Positions 26,224 through 36,241 are shown, counted from the first letter of the stretch. The stretch: 53,475 bases of DNA from an uncultured Planctomycetaceae bacterium (GCA_903871805.1 CAIQIE010000173.1:1-53475), one strand, 5' to 3'. A program made the numbers and translations. Notes: generated from the letters alone by a model not told the origin.

Positions 26224-27435
26224 TCAGTGGTGCACCACGGAAAGTCCTTTTGCGAACACCTCTCGGATGTTCAGCCCCTGGTCCAGGATTAGAATATCGG
26301 CCTGTTTTCCGGGTGTCAGGCTGCCGGCGATGCCATGGATTCCTGTTCGTTCTGCGGGCGTGAGGCTGGCCATGCGAAATATGGCGGGCAGATCTGCGGA
26401 CGTCGTTTGTTTCATGTGGCGAACCATGTGATCCATGCCCATGACGGCGCTGGCGAGGCTGCCTGTTCCGGCCCAGCCGACCTGGCCGTCGCTGCGAAAC
26501 ATTGTCCCTGTGGTTCGATTCCCGAAGATATAGTCACCGGGAGGCATATCGAGAGCTCGATTGCAGTCGGTAACGAGGCATAAGCGGGACGGGCCCTTCA
26601 TGCGGAAAGCGAATTCGAGCAGTTCCGGGGCCAGATGGCATCCGTCGGCGATGACTTCCGTGCTCATGTCCGCATTCATCAGGACGAATTCGGTCATGCT
26701 GGCCTGCATGGGTGTGCCAAAACGCTGTCGGAGCGAAGGTACGGAACTCATAGCACACCAGAAGTGATCCACGTGTCGCATGCCTGCGTTGAAGGCTGTC
26801 TGCATCTCGTTCCAGCTGGAATTGGAATGACCACAGGTGACCAGGCAGCGTCGGCGGCGTGCAAGGCGATAGAAATCTATGGCCCCGGGAAGTTCAGCCG
26901 CGCACGTAGCGACTCGAATCATTTTCGTGGCGAAGTAGGATGCAAAGTCGTCTGTTTCAGGCGTTCTGCACTCAGACCTGTCATGACAACCGGCTTTGTC
27001 TGCGGCAAAGAACGGGCCGTAGAGATGGATACCAGCGATGGCTGCGCCCAGTTCCGGGTTTCGGGTGATTTCAGATTTCGCGAGGCGACACGATTCAATC
27101 ATCTGCAGGAGATTCTGGTGAGTTCCTGTGGTGGTAGTGGGGAAGACCGTGGTTGTGCCGTGATTCAGATGTGACCGGCAAACAGTCAGAACATCCGCGA
27201 CGGTGGCATCCATGAAATCGGAACCGGCACCTCCGTGAACGTGGATATCGATGAACCCCGGGGCAATGAGACCGCCCTGAGCGTCGATGATCATCGATCC
27301 CCTCGGGACACGTTTTCGTTTGGAAACCTGTGTGATCAGGTTTTTGCTCCAGACAACCATTCCATCTTCGATCAGGGTATCCGGAAGAATTACGGTGCCG
27401 TTCACAATGGCGAAGTTTGTAGAACAGATTGGCAT
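26224..27435 (-). CDS. nagA: N-acetylglucosamine-6-phosphate deacetylase
   Basis: Removes the acetyl group from N-acetylglucosamine 6-phosphate, an early step in amino-sugar use and cell-wall recycling. It is a 403-residue amidohydrolase. The first metal-binding motif is APGFIDIHVHGGAG (His65, His67). Further typical blocks are HLNHGTTTVFPTTTT, GIHLYGPFF, VTCGHSN (metal His), AGMRHVDHFW, and LVTDCNRALDMPPGDY, in which the Asp is catalytic. ASLTPAERTGIHGIAGSLTPGKQADI is the expected C-terminal beta-sandwich region. The family usually has E-GP after the histidines; here it is YGP, a mild deviation. No nagB or transporter gene is nearby. ATG 27435 is unambiguous. Confidence 0.92.
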   Translation of the reverse strand: MPICSTNFAIVNGTVILPDTLIEDGMVVWSKNLITQVSKRKRVPRGSMIIDAQGGLIAPGFIDIHVHGGAGSDFMDATVADVLTVCRSHLNHGTTTVFPTTTTGTHQNLLQMIESCRLAKSEITRNPELGAAIAGIHLYGPFFAADKAGCHDRSECRTPETDDFASYFATKMIRVATCAAELPGAIDFYRLARRRRCLVTCGHSNSSWNEMQTAFNAGMRHVDHFWCAMSSVPSLRQRFGTPMQASMTEFVLMNADMSTEVIADGCHLAPELLEFAFRMKGPSRLCLVTDCNRALDMPPGDYIFGNRTTGTMFRSDGQVGWAGTGSLASAVMGMDHMVRHMKQTTSADLPAIFRMASLTPAERTGIHGIAGSLTPGKQADILILDQGLNIREVFAKGLSVVHH

Positions 27436-27888
27436 GCCGAGTGAACCACTTTCGGGCAGAGACGAAATGAGTTACGGGACACAGTACGCATTCCGGGAGA
27501 ATGCGAGAAATGCCGCGTGGGTTTGTTCCGAAGTGTAGCGAGTCCGTCTCGAATTGCAGAATTCGTAATCGATCGGAAATTGGCACTGCATTTCTGATTT
27601 TCCAGCAGAATCCGGCGGACATCTGAACCCATTTGCCTGAAAATCCCTGACGTTTGTGAGAACTGAGTCAGAAAGATTTGACACTGGGGGTGGCGGTGCG
27701 TTCTATTCCTGCACCAGATCAGTCTGGATGCTGCCTGAGTATTTCGGTGCAGCCGAAACATCTTTGATAACTGAGCACAGATTGCGATTTGTTTGACCAG
27801 GGCCTGAGAGACGGGTTCCCTGTGTTGAAGAAATCACCGTGGCAATGCGTCCCGGAAAATGCTCATGACCCCCTGGAATGCCTGATTT
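27436..27888. other. Divergent spacer, no gene seen
   Basis: 453 bases between nagA and the methyltransferase gene. Several short frames occur on both strands, but none resembles a known protein or has a good ribosome-binding site. Promoters for both genes should be here. Confidence 0.4.
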
Positions 27889-29673
27889 ATGCCACGGTTT
27901 GATTTGATTGCCACGACCACGTTTGGTCTTGAGGCGGTTGTTGCCCGAGAGTTGGAGCGACTGGGGTACTCGAACCTGCGCACTGTCGATGGGAAGGTGC
28001 ATTTTCAGGGGGACGAACTGGACATTGCCCGCTGCAATCTGTGGCTGCGTTCTGCGGATCGAGTGCTGATTCGTGTGGGGGAATTTCCCGCAGCGGACTT
28101 TGACGCGTTATTCGATCGCACGGTGGCATTACCCTGGAGTGATTTGTTGCCGGTGGATGCAAAGTTTCCGGTGGCAGGTCGCAGTGTTCTGTCGCGACTG
28201 CACTCGGTGCCGACCGTTCAGGGGTGTATCAAGAAGGCCATTGTGGAAAGCCTTAAGAAGAAGCATCAGCGATTCCGCTTTGATGAATCCGGGGCGACAT
28301 TTCAGGTGGAAGTCTCGCTGTTGCGGGATGTTGCAACGTTGACGATTGATACCTCGGGAGACGGTTTGCACAAGCGGGGCTATCGTGAATACGTTGGGCC
28401 TGCGCCCCTGCGTGAAACGATGGCAGCCGGATTGATCCAGCTGAGTTACTGGAACAGGGGTCGCCAGCTTGTGGATCCTTTCTGCGGCAGTGGAACCATA
28501 CCGATTGAGGCGGCGCTGATCGGACGGAACATGGCACCGGGAATGGGGCGTTCCTTTGTTGCGGAAGACTGGAGATGGTTTGATCGCCGTATCTGGAAGG
28601 AAGCACGTACTGAAGCGCGCGATCTGAAGCAGCCGCGACTGACCCTGCCGATTGTGGGTTACGATCATGATCCGGCGGCGATTCGGCTTTCCGAAAAGGG
28701 GGCTCGGGAAGCTGGTGTGACCACGGACGTTGAGTTTCGGGAGCAGGAAGTGAGCGACTTCCGATCGAATCAGGAATACGGGGTTGTCATCTGCAATCCG
28801 CCGTATGGCGAGCGTCTGGGTGATCCGGAAGAGGTGGAAGCTGTCTATCGTGAACTGGGGCGTGTGACGGCGTCGCTGACAACGTGGGGCATCTATGTTA
28901 TCACCGCGAACAGATTCTTTGAAAAGCATTTTGGCAGGCGTGCTCCGCGTCGTCGGAAACTGTTTAACGGTCGGCTGGAATGCCAGTTCTACCAATACCC
29001 GGGCCCGCCGCCGAAGCGTGCTCTCACAGGCGAAACTGGCGAAGCGCCTGACGAGGGGTACTCCACGTTCGTTGACACAGCTGACAACGAGATGACCGAG
29101 CACGGTGAGGTGAATACAACTGCGGACGTTGTTTCGTACCAGGCGCCCAGTCAGGAGCCATGGAAGACAGCGGGTTGGGTTGAGCAGACGCAGACGATTC
29201 TGAATTCCTGGCGGCGGTATCTGGGGTACGAGTTAATTGAGCGGAGCGAAGATCCGGAAGATGATGCCCGGCGACTTTTTGAGGCACCATTCGTGGTTGT
29301 TTCGCATGGGGCACAGGCGGACCCGATACTGAATTACGGAAATCAGGTGGCTCTGAACCTGTGGGAGATGGATATTCCAACACTGACATCGACGCCTTCG
29401 CGGCTGACAGCGGAACCCATGCATCGTGACGAGCGGGCAGCGATGATGGAGCGCGCCGCCCGGAATGGTTTTGTGGATGACTATCGGGGAGTGCGAATTA
29501 GCAGCACGGGTAAGAGGTTTCAGATAGATCGCGCGATCATCTGGAATCTTCACAACAGTTCGGGGTATCGCGTGGGCCAGGCGGCGACATTTTCGGAATG
29601 GACGGAGTTACCAGCGGACGTTCCTGCAGAGATGGGTTCTCCTGAAAAAAACGAGACTGAAAACGAATCGTGA
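27889..29673 (+). CDS. THUMP/RlmL-type rRNA methyltransferase fused to a MEKHLA domain
   Basis: A 594-residue two-part protein. Residues 1-376 are an RlmL-like RNA (guanine-N2) methyltransferase: N-terminal ferredoxin-like and THUMP region (1-165), SAM-binding DPFCGSGTIPIEAAL (196-210), and the catalytic NPPYGERLG (303-311). After an acidic linker (about 377-424), residues about 425-575 match the MEKHLA domain, a PAS-like domain of unknown ligand: PFVVVSHGAQADPILNYGNQ, ALNLWEMD, PSRLTAEP, RDERAAM, GVRISSTGKRF and WNLHNSSGYRVGQAATF. In most genomes I know of, these are separate proteins; here one uninterrupted frame joins them. The MEKHLA part may add ligand sensing or substrate contact. ATG 27889 is the natural start of the methyltransferase. 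Confidence 0.85.
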   Translation: MPRFDLIATTTFGLEAVVARELERLGYSNLRTVDGKVHFQGDELDIARCNLWLRSADRVLIRVGEFPAADFDALFDRTVALPWSDLLPVDAKFPVAGRSVLSRLHSVPTVQGCIKKAIVESLKKKHQRFRFDESGATFQVEVSLLRDVATLTIDTSGDGLHKRGYREYVGPAPLRETMAAGLIQLSYWNRGRQLVDPFCGSGTIPIEAALIGRNMAPGMGRSFVAEDWRWFDRRIWKEARTEARDLKQPRLTLPIVGYDHDPAAIRLSEKGAREAGVTTDVEFREQEVSDFRSNQEYGVVICNPPYGERLGDPEEVEAVYRELGRVTASLTTWGIYVITANRFFEKHFGRRAPRRRKLFNGRLECQFYQYPGPPPKRALTGETGEAPDEGYSTFVDTADNEMTEHGEVNTTADVVSYQAPSQEPWKTAGWVEQTQTILNSWRRYLGYELIERSEDPEDDARRLFEAPFVVVSHGAQADPILNYGNQVALNLWEMDIPTLTSTPSRLTAEPMHRDERAAMMERAARNGFVDDYRGVRISSTGKRFQIDRAIIWNLHNSSGYRVGQAATFSEWTELPADVPAEMGSPEKNETENES

Positions 29674-29830
29674 AGTCGGAGTGAGTTTCGTTTTTGAGAG
29701 TCTGGTTGCGGCAGGGCTGTTGAGAAGCAGAGGCCGTTGACCAGGCAGGCAAAAATCCGGCCTGATTGAAATAGCGAAAAACGCGTTGCCCGGAAATACG
29801 GTCTCTGCTACAGTTTCGAACTCAGAAACA

Positions 29831-29864
29831 GGTAAATCCTGCCGGTTGATCGGCAGGATTTACC
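29831..29864. repeat. 14-base-arm perfect hairpin upstream of NtrC-type gene
   Basis: Perfect 14-base arms (ggtaaatcctgccg at 29831-29844 and its complement at 29851-29864) around a 6-base loop. It lies 158 bases past the methyltransferase stop and 79 bases before ATG 29943. No T-run follows on either strand, so a terminator is unlikely. Confidence 0.6.
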
Positions 29865-29942
29865 GGGAATTGTCTGTGAAAATGCAGTTTTCAGGCTGCA
29901 CACACCACAGGAAAGTGCTCAGCATGACGCTGGGTCAAGGCC

Positions 29943-31397
29943 ATGGAGCGGGCGGTGAGTAGCAGAAAACGACACAGTCTGCGGGTTCTATTCGTCGACG
30001 ACGAGAACTCGATTGCGGAATTGATGCGTTCCGAGCTTCCTCGTATGGGGCACACGGCAACCGTTCGGCAGTCTCCTTCCGCGGCGATTGAGGCCGTGCA
30101 GAAAAACGTGTTTGATGCCGCGATTATCGATCTCCGCATGCCGGGGGGCAGTGGCTGGGATGTGATTGATTACCTGCGGGAGCATTCACCTGAGACGGCG
30201 TGTGTGATCAGCACCGGGCATGGCGACCGAGATGACGCGATTCGAGCCATTCGCATGGGGGCTTATGACTTTCTGCCAAAGCCGGTATCTCTGTTTGAAA
30301 TCAGTAATGTTCTGGATCGAATTGCGGAAAAGAAGGCTTTGCAGAACAAGACGGTTGCGTTGGAGGGACGTTTGCAGCGTGTCGAGGGACGTTCGAATCT
30401 GATTGGCACATCGATGCCGATGCTGCGGGTGCAGAAGCTGATTGATCGTATTGCTCCGACGGATTCTGCGGTCCTGATACTGGGTGAAACCGGGACAGGC
30501 AAAGAGATGGTTGCGCGGCGGGTTCACGAGCAGAGTGAACGCAGCGCAGCGCCCTTTGTGGCTGTGAATTGTGGAGCGATTCCGGAAAATCTGGTTGAGA
30601 GCGAGTTTTTTGGTCACCGGAAGGGTGCGTTTACCGGAGCCGATTCCAATCGAGCGGGATTGTTCGAAGTGGCAAACGGGGGCACCTTGTTTCTTGACGA
30701 GTTGGGCGAACTGGACAAATCGATGCAGGTTAAGCTGCTGCGATTTCTGGAATCCGGTGAAGTTCGGCGTGTGGGTGACAACGAACCATTTCATGTGGAC
30801 GTGCGGATTGTCTGTGCAACGAATCGCGAGTTGCAGCAGATGGTGCATGAGGGGCAATTCCGGGAAGACCTGTACTTCCGGATCAATACCTTTGAAATCT
30901 ATCTGCCGCCGCTGCGAGAGCGACTGGATGACATTCCTGGGTTGGCAATGCACCTGATTGCGCGTCATTTGAAGCGTGAAAATGTTTCGCCTTCCATACT
31001 GCCGCCGGAAACGATTCGGGCCCTGCAGGCACATCCCTGGCCGGGCAATGTGCGCGAATTGGCGAATGTTCTGGAGCACGCCGTGATACTGTCTGATGGT
31101 CAGGCGATACGCCCCGAGGATCTTCCGCGAAGTCTTCAGAAGAATTCCGGGAGTGAATCCGGCAGGTCGGGCAGCGTTGGCTCCGTTCCCTTTGGAGCCC
31201 ATAGCGAGGGCGTCGGGCTGAACAGGAGCATCGAAACAGGGCCAAGAACTCTGCGACAGATGGAAGAGGAGATGATTCTGCGGGTGCTGGACAAATACCA
31301 TGGCGACAAGCCTCAGGCAGCCCGGGAATTGGGGATCGCGCTGAAGACGCTTTACAACAGGCTGAGCCAGATGACTGGTCACCGTTACGCGGGCTGA
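29943..31397 (+). CDS. NtrC-type sigma-54-dependent response regulator
   Basis: A 484-residue activator with the standard three domains. The receiver domain (about 14-130) has acidic residues Asp19 and Asp20, phosphoacceptor Asp63 (IIDLRMPGG), Thr91 and Lys113 (LPKP). The AAA+ domain (about 153-375) has Walker A GETGTGKE (181-188), the sigma-54 contact loop GAFTGA (228-233), a Walker [13 protein letters not shown], and NREL and RxDLYFR motifs. A Fis-type helix-turn-helix ([17 protein letters not shown]) ends the protein. When phosphorylated it should oligomerise and open sigma-54 promoters. No kinase is next to it; the FHA-GAF kinase at 9213 is a candidate. A perfect hairpin lies 79 bases upstream. 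ATG 29943 has an AAGG box. Confidence 0.95.
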   Translation: MERAVSSRKRHSLRVLFVDDENSIAELMRSELPRMGHTATVRQSPSAAIEAVQKNVFDAAIIDLRMPGGSGWDVIDYLREHSPETACVISTGHGDRDDAIRAIRMGAYDFLPKPVSLFEISNVLDRIAEKKALQNKTVALEGRLQRVEGRSNLIGTSMPMLRVQKLIDRIAPTDSAVLILGETGTGKEMVARRVHEQSERSAAPFVAVNCGAIPENLVESEFFGHRKGAFTGADSNRAGLFEVANGGTLFLDELGELDKSMQVKLLRFLESGEVRRVGDNEPFHVDVRIVCATNRELQQMVHEGQFREDLYFRINTFEIYLPPLRERLDDIPGLAMHLIARHLKRENVSPSILPPETIRALQAHPWPGNVRELANVLEHAVILSDGQAIRPEDLPRSLQKNSGSESGRSGSVGSVPFGAHSEGVGLNRSIETGPRTLRQMEEEMILRVLDKYHGDKPQAARELGIALKTLYNRLSQMTGHRYAG

Positions 31398-31946
31398 GCT
31401 GATCTCTGGGTAGTTGGCAGGCATGGGGGCTGGAGTACTGAGTTGCCGGATTCTCCCCGTTGATGTCTCGGCGTTTTCAGTAATTCCTCGATCGTAACGT
31501 GGTCGAGTTCTGCTGCGTATGGGGTATAGGGGGGGACGGCCTGAAAGGTCACCGTTGCCCCGAAAATCATAAGCCAATTTGCTGGTTTTTTTCGGAAAAG
31601 AGGGCTATTTGCCTGGCGCAACCGCAGGTTCGTCAGAGTTGTGGAGACCTGAAAATCCCTCAATCGCTTTTCAATCGGCTGACTTTTCGTCATCATCTGC
31701 TGATTGGCAAAAACCTGCGCGACGCATTCACACTCTGCTTACCGTGGGCCGATTTTCCCTCGGCGATCTGCAGATTCCTGATGCAGTTCGCCTGACGGGC
31801 CGGTATTGCCGGGCCGGGGTTTACCGGGTGAAGCCCGGCACGCCGTTCCTCGTGGCGTTCGCTCTGATGATTCCTGATACACTGTTGGTATACGTTGATT
31901 CGCCGGAAAACTACCACTTTTTTTTTGAACCATTAGTGATTCCCAC
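31398..31946. other. Spacer, no gene seen
   Basis: 549 bases between the NtrC-type gene and the cupin gene. The right part (31797-31862) is GC-rich with imperfect pairing among cgggccgg, ccggggttt and aagcccgg. No frame looks coding and no complete sigma-54 (GG-N10-GC) site was recognised. The cupin gene's promoter should lie in its last 100 bases. Confidence 0.4.
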
Positions 31947-33167
31947 ATGTCAAATGTTGCTTCACTTGCATCGGCTGCGTTGACCGCTGGAAATGGTATT
32001 CTCCGGTTGGCTCCTACATGGGTTCCTCGATCATTTCTGCAGCCGGGGCGTCGGCTGAAACTGCATCCGGACGATTATTATGCGTTGGGAATGCATCGGG
32101 GCGGGATTGATGAGCGATGGTTTGGGTCCACCACCGAAGCCGCCAATGACAACAGAAATCATGACGAAGGGTTGTCATACGTTGTTCACGAAGGTCAGCG
32201 TTTTCTGCTTCGTGATGCCGTTGCAGAATTAAAGTCTGAGATCATCGGCGAGCATATCTGGAACACGTATCACAAGTGGCCGGTGTACTCAAAGTTTTTC
32301 GATAACATGGGTCCGATTCCGCATCATATGCACCAGAATGCAGAGCAGGCAAAGAAGGTTGGACAGGAAGGTAAACCAGAGAGCTACTACTTCCCGCCGC
32401 AGGTGAACCAGATTGGCAATAATTTTCCATACACATTCATGGGTCTGGAACCCGGAACCACGAAGCAGGACGTGATCGACTGTCTGGATCGCTGGAACAA
32501 CGGTGAAAATGGGCTGCTGGATCTGTCTAAGGCTTATCGACTGAAGCCTGGAACTGGCTGGTTGATTCCGCCCTGCGTTTTGCACGCACCTGGATCGATG
32601 GTCACATATGAGCCGCAGTGGGGCAGCGATGTGTTTGCCATGTATCAGAATTTGGTCGAGGGGCGCGCGGTTCCGCGAGCGTTGCTGACCAGGGATTTCC
32701 CGCAGGAATTCCGTGACAACAACGAATACATCGTCGAAGCTCTGGACTGGGAAAAGAACGTTGATCCGAATTTCAAGGACAACAACTATCTGGAACCGAT
32801 TATCAGCGAGCAGGGTGCTGGTTGGGTTGACCGCTGGATTGTGTACGGCAAGGTTGACGGCCGGCAACTATTTACGGCAAAGGAACTGACCCTGGAACCA
32901 GGGGCCGTATGTCATATTAAAGACGGCGGGGCGTATGGTCTGATTACAGTACAGGGATATGGGCAGATCGGGAAATTGACACTACAGTCACCGAGCATGA
33001 TTCGGTTTGGTGCCATGACAGAAGACGAAGTCTTTGTTACGGCGAAAGCAGCCGCTGACGGTGTGGAATTCCGGAATACAGGCACGGAGCCACTGGTCAC
33101 CCTGCGGTACTTTGGGCCGGACGCACAGTCGAAGGCACCGAACGTGGGTGACTACAAGAAGAAGTAG
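31947..33167 (+). CDS. Cupin-fold protein, possible sugar-phosphate isomerase relative
   Basis: A 406-residue protein with two cupin-like regions. The first (about 75-215) contains PIPHHMHQNAEQ, with His126, His127 and His129 placed like metal ligands in class I phosphomannose isomerases, and later IPPCVLHAPGS with another His near 213. The second region (about 290-395) has LEPGAVCHIKDGGAYGLITVQGYG. There is no signal peptide, so it is cytoplasmic. It heads a run of three same-strand genes with a TIM-barrel isomerase and a Gfo/Idh/MocA dehydrogenase, which points to carbohydrate conversion. I cannot name the reaction. Start ATG 31947; the ribosome-binding site is poor, so another nearby start is possible. 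Confidence 0.7.
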   Translation: MSNVASLASAALTAGNGILRLAPTWVPRSFLQPGRRLKLHPDDYYALGMHRGGIDERWFGSTTEAANDNRNHDEGLSYVVHEGQRFLLRDAVAELKSEIIGEHIWNTYHKWPVYSKFFDNMGPIPHHMHQNAEQAKKVGQEGKPESYYFPPQVNQIGNNFPYTFMGLEPGTTKQDVIDCLDRWNNGENGLLDLSKAYRLKPGTGWLIPPCVLHAPGSMVTYEPQWGSDVFAMYQNLVEGRAVPRALLTRDFPQEFRDNNEYIVEALDWEKNVDPNFKDNNYLEPIISEQGAGWVDRWIVYGKVDGRQLFTAKELTLEPGAVCHIKDGGAYGLITVQGYGQIGKLTLQSPSMIRFGAMTEDEVFVTAKAAADGVEFRNTGTEPLVTLRYFGPDAQSKAPNVGDYKKK

Positions 33168-33573
33168 AGCGTGGTGTCAGGATGGGGGGATTCCCGTGGG
33201 CAAGTCCTGTGGGGCCCCGATTGTTCCTCGATATCTGCGACTGTGTGAGTTCCGGGGAATTCAGCAGAGGCCTGTGAGCTGCAGCCTGGAACCCTGTCAC
33301 GGCAGGGTGAGTGTTCAGAGGCATGGACTCAGGATTGACCGCGGACGCGACTAGCGAGAGGGCGGGCACTGAGGCCGTGTAGTTTGGAATTCGTCCTGCA
33401 CGCGGCAATATCCTGTTCTGGCTTGATTGTTGATGGAAAAGAATGGAAGCCCCGCTTACGGATTACCTCTGAGATTGCCAGTGCAGTCGTGGGGGAATTG
33501 AAAAGTGTGCGGGGTGACTGGCGTCTGGTTTTTTTTCGATTTTTTTGTTGGTTCCATTGTCTGGAGAATCAGA
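33168..33573. other. Spacer inside the sugar gene run
   Basis: 406 bases between the cupin and isomerase genes. A small hairpin ccctg-tcacgg-caggg occurs at about 33292-33307, and a T-rich stretch at 33529-33548 lies just before the next ribosome-binding site (ggaga, 33563-33567). The length suggests the isomerase has its own promoter. Confidence 0.45.
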
Positions 33574-34605
33574 ATGTCCCACTCAGCCCCGAAACTTCAT
33601 AATGCGATGTGGCCTGGTCTAGTTGGCAAGGGCGACGGTCCAGGGCAGGAGCCGCCGATTAGTCTGGAGCGAATGCTGGAGTTAACGGCAGCGGCGAATG
33701 TGAATGGGCAGAAGTTTGATGGGATTGACTACTTCCTGTTTCTTCCGCACACCAATCCGGAAGCCAGTGATTCGGAACTGCTCAGGATCGCGGACATGAT
33801 TGCCGGGTATGGATTTACGGTTGGCTCGCTTGTGGCTCCGGTATGGCCCGGCACCATCGGGGATTCGGCAATGGGTGACGATGCGGCGCGGGAAAAATTC
33901 CTGAGTGCCGTGAAGATGGCCTGTCGAATTGCCGGGATTTTCGAGAAGCATGGTGTTCGGAAGTACGGAGTCATCCGTATTGATTCTGCGGAATTTGGCG
34001 TATCGAAATGGCGCGAGAACCCGAAGACAAACACCTCGAAGATTGCAGGCACATTTCGGGAAGCTGCGAAAATTGCGGCTGACCATGGGCAGCGACTGGC
34101 GGCTGAAGGGGAAATCTGCTGGGCCGGGATGCATAGCTGGAGAGACATGCTGAATCTTCTGGAAGAAGTGGATATGCCGCAGTCCCTTGGATTCCAGGCA
34201 GACCTGGCTCATACATATCTGTATCTGCTGGGATATAACGCACCTGAGTGTGCACTGGTGAAGGAAGGCTATACGGATGCGGAGTTCTGGGCCGCGTATC
34301 AGGAGATGACAGATAAGCTGCGGCCATGGACGATTGACTTCCATGTCGCACAGAATGACGGGCATGTGCACGGAGCGGGATCACATGACAAGACGGGCAA
34401 GCACTGCCCGGCGGATGATCCGAATGGAAAGCTGGACATCGTTAAGTGTGCCGGATATTGGCTGAAGGGTGCATCGGAACGTGGTATCCGTCACATTTGC
34501 TGGGACGGCTGTATGTTCCCGAATGCGACACTGGAAAATCCAGGTACCTGGAACACGATTCTGGACACGATGATCAAAGTGCGCACGGAGCATGGCTGGT
34601 CCTGA
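33574..34605 (+). CDS. Sugar isomerase/epimerase-like TIM-barrel protein
   Basis: A 343-residue xylose-isomerase-like barrel. Visible strand ends include [55 protein letters not shown] (metal-binding Glu), [17 protein letters not shown] (Asp, His), [28 protein letters not shown] (His residues) and [12 protein letters not shown] His-rich loop, [16 protein letters not shown], is longer than usual in this superfamily. The expected role is isomerisation or epimerisation of a sugar or sugar acid with a divalent metal. ATG 33574 has GGAGA at good distance; the frame is open upstream to 33505 but with unlikely hydrophobic residues. The gene is 130 bases before the oxidoreductase gene and shares its strand. 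Confidence 0.85.
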   Translation: MSHSAPKLHNAMWPGLVGKGDGPGQEPPISLERMLELTAAANVNGQKFDGIDYFLFLPHTNPEASDSELLRIADMIAGYGFTVGSLVAPVWPGTIGDSAMGDDAAREKFLSAVKMACRIAGIFEKHGVRKYGVIRIDSAEFGVSKWRENPKTNTSKIAGTFREAAKIAADHGQRLAAEGEICWAGMHSWRDMLNLLEEVDMPQSLGFQADLAHTYLYLLGYNAPECALVKEGYTDAEFWAAYQEMTDKLRPWTIDFHVAQNDGHVHGAGSHDKTGKHCPADDPNGKLDIVKCAGYWLKGASERGIRHICWDGCMFPNATLENPGTWNTILDTMIKVRTEHGWS

Positions 34606-34638
34606 TCCGGTGCATGGAATTCTGTTGTCGGGCTCGGC

Positions 34639-34672
34639 AATCACCACCGGTTTCTTTTGGACCGGTGGTTGA
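34639..34672. repeat. Hairpin between isomerase and oxidoreductase genes
   Basis: Arms ccaccggt (34644-34651) and accggtgg (34661-34668), extended outward by further near-perfect pairing to about 12 base pairs, with a loop of 9. No T-run follows directly; a T-rich patch begins about 25 bases later (34698). It could modulate read-through between the two genes. Confidence 0.5.
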
Positions 34673-34735
34673 TCAGCGCTGGGCTCGGAAGGGCTGATTT
34701 TTTCTTCTCTGTTTTGTGAAATCAGAAAGTGAGCC

Positions 34736-35881
34736 ATGTCACAGCTTAAGCCACTGAACATTGGACTTGTTGGTTACGGATTCATGGGCCGGACGCACAC
34801 CAACGGATACAAGCGGGTCAACGATTTCTTTCCGGAGCTGAAGCACCGCCCCGTTCTGAAAGCGATTTGCGGCCGCAGCGAGGAGCAGGTTCGGAAATTT
34901 GCTGATCAATGGCAGTTTGAATCCACAGAAACGGATTGGCGGAAACTGATTGAGCGGAAGGATATTGATGCGATCGATATCTGCACTCCCAATAATTCCC
35001 ACGCAGAGATTGCTATTGCTGCTGCCGAGGCTGGCAAGATGGTCCTGTGCGAGAAGCCGCTGGCGATGGACCCTGTCGAGGGTCAGAAGATGGTGGATGT
35101 GATTGAGAAAGCCGGTGTGGCGAACACGGTTTGGTACAACTATCGACGCGTACCGGCCGTTTCGCTTGCAAAGCGTCTGATAGACGAAGGTCGGCTGGGG
35201 CGGATTTTCCACTATCGAGCGAATTTTCTTCAGGACTGGACGATCAACGCGGACCTGCCGCAGGGTGGAACAGCACTGTGGCGACTTGACGTTGCTGCGG
35301 CCGGTTCCGGCGTTACTGGAGACCTTCTGGCGCATTGTATTGACACAGCAATCTGGCTGAATGGTTCGATTGGCAGTGTGACTGCAATGACAGAAACATT
35401 TGTCAAAGAGCGAAAGCACAATCTGACAGGTAAGGTCGAAAAGGTCGGGATTGACGATGCCTGTGCATTCCTGTGTCGCTTCGAAAACGGTTCTCTTGGT
35501 CTGTTCGAATCAACGAGATATGCTCGCGGACACAAGGCACTGTATACCTTCGAAATTAACGGCGAGAAGGCCTCGATCAAGTGGGATCTGCATGATTTGC
35601 ACCGGTTGGAGTACTTTGATCATCACGATGATTCTGTGATTCGTGGCTGGCATCAGGTCCACTGCACAGACGGAGACATGCCTTACATGGGTAAGTGGTG
35701 GGTTCCGGGCCTGCAGATTGGATATGAGCATACCTTTGTGCATCAGGTTGCGGACTTTATTGCAGCGGTTGAAGCTGGTCGGCCCTGCAGTCCCACCTTT
35801 CGCGAGGCATTGGAGACGCAGAAAATCTGCCAGGCCGTTCTGGACAGCGCAAAATCTGGTCAGTGGAAGGAAATTGCGTAG
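34736..35881 (+). CDS. Gfo/Idh/MocA-family oxidoreductase
   Basis: A 381-residue NAD(P)-dependent oxidoreductase. The Rossmann domain starts [18 protein letters not shown] (GxGxxG), followed by [25 protein letters not shown] and the hallmark [11 protein letters not shown] with its catalytic Lys. The C-terminal domain has [20 protein letters not shown], then [14 protein letters not shown], with His as the likely catalytic partner. Family members oxidise or epimerise hydroxyl groups of sugars, inositols and sugar acids. It ends the three-gene run that starts with the cupin gene, and a GC-rich hairpin terminator follows 44 bases after its stop. A similar but not identical protein is encoded at 51058. 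ATG 34736 is well placed. Confidence 0.92.
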   Translation: MSQLKPLNIGLVGYGFMGRTHTNGYKRVNDFFPELKHRPVLKAICGRSEEQVRKFADQWQFESTETDWRKLIERKDIDAIDICTPNNSHAEIAIAAAEAGKMVLCEKPLAMDPVEGQKMVDVIEKAGVANTVWYNYRRVPAVSLAKRLIDEGRLGRIFHYRANFLQDWTINADLPQGGTALWRLDVAAAGSGVTGDLLAHCIDTAIWLNGSIGSVTAMTETFVKERKHNLTGKVEKVGIDDACAFLCRFENGSLGLFESTRYARGHKALYTFEINGEKASIKWDLHDLHRLEYFDHHDDSVIRGWHQVHCTDGDMPYMGKWWVPGLQIGYEHTFVHQVADFIAAVEAGRPCSPTFREALETQKICQAVLDSAKSGQWKEIA

Positions 35882-36241
35882 CCTGGCTCAATTGATGCAG
35901 GTATAATGCCCGACGGTTAGCACGGGCGGTTGAGGCAAGCCTTCAGCCGCCTTTACTTTTCCGCAGGAACCAAAGCGGTAGTATCCGCTCCGGGGGGCCT
36001 GCAAAAATCGTTGCCGCCGTGGTGAACCGTTTCCCGGGAGACTGATTGAAGAATCCCGGCAACAGCATTTTCACCCTGCTCTGTCGCCTGTGGCGACCAT
36101 TTTCTCAAAACGCAGTGAGCACCAGATTCAGCCCATCAGGCTGAGGCTGGTGTCTACAGGCGTATTTTTGTGTTTTTAGAGGTGTCAGCTGTTCGGCTGA
36201 TGCGTTTCTTACCGAATTCTAGTTCAAATTCAGGTTGTGCC
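35882..36241. other. Structured spacer upstream of greA
   Basis: 360 bases with no gene. It contains a TATAAT hexamer at 35902-35907 without a good -35 partner, the hairpin at 35925-35951, a second perfect hairpin (gtcgcc-tgt-ggcgac, 36083-36097) followed by attttct, and a third (cagcc-catca-ggctg, about 36130-36144). This could be a greA leader or a small RNA, but I recognise no family. Confidence 0.45.
35925..35957 (+). terminator. Likely terminator of the sugar gene run
   Basis: About eleven paired bases (ggcggttgagg with cttcagccgcc, two G-T pairs) and a short loop, followed by tttactttt. It lies 44 bases after the oxidoreductase stop. Confidence 0.7.

Noticed and set aside
28129..29103. 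324-codon antisense frame over the methyltransferase
   Set aside because: Opposite the SAM-binding and NPPY motifs; no domain recognised.
30186..31577. 463-codon frame antisense to the NtrC-type regulator
   Set aside because: Full overlap with a gene whose motifs are all intact, and no protein-like pattern in the antisense reading.
35882..36241. Possible 6S RNA or other named small RNA
   Set aside because: I could not find the long closing stem and central bubble of 6S RNA or motifs of RNase P, tmRNA or SRP RNA; kept only as an unassigned structured spacer.
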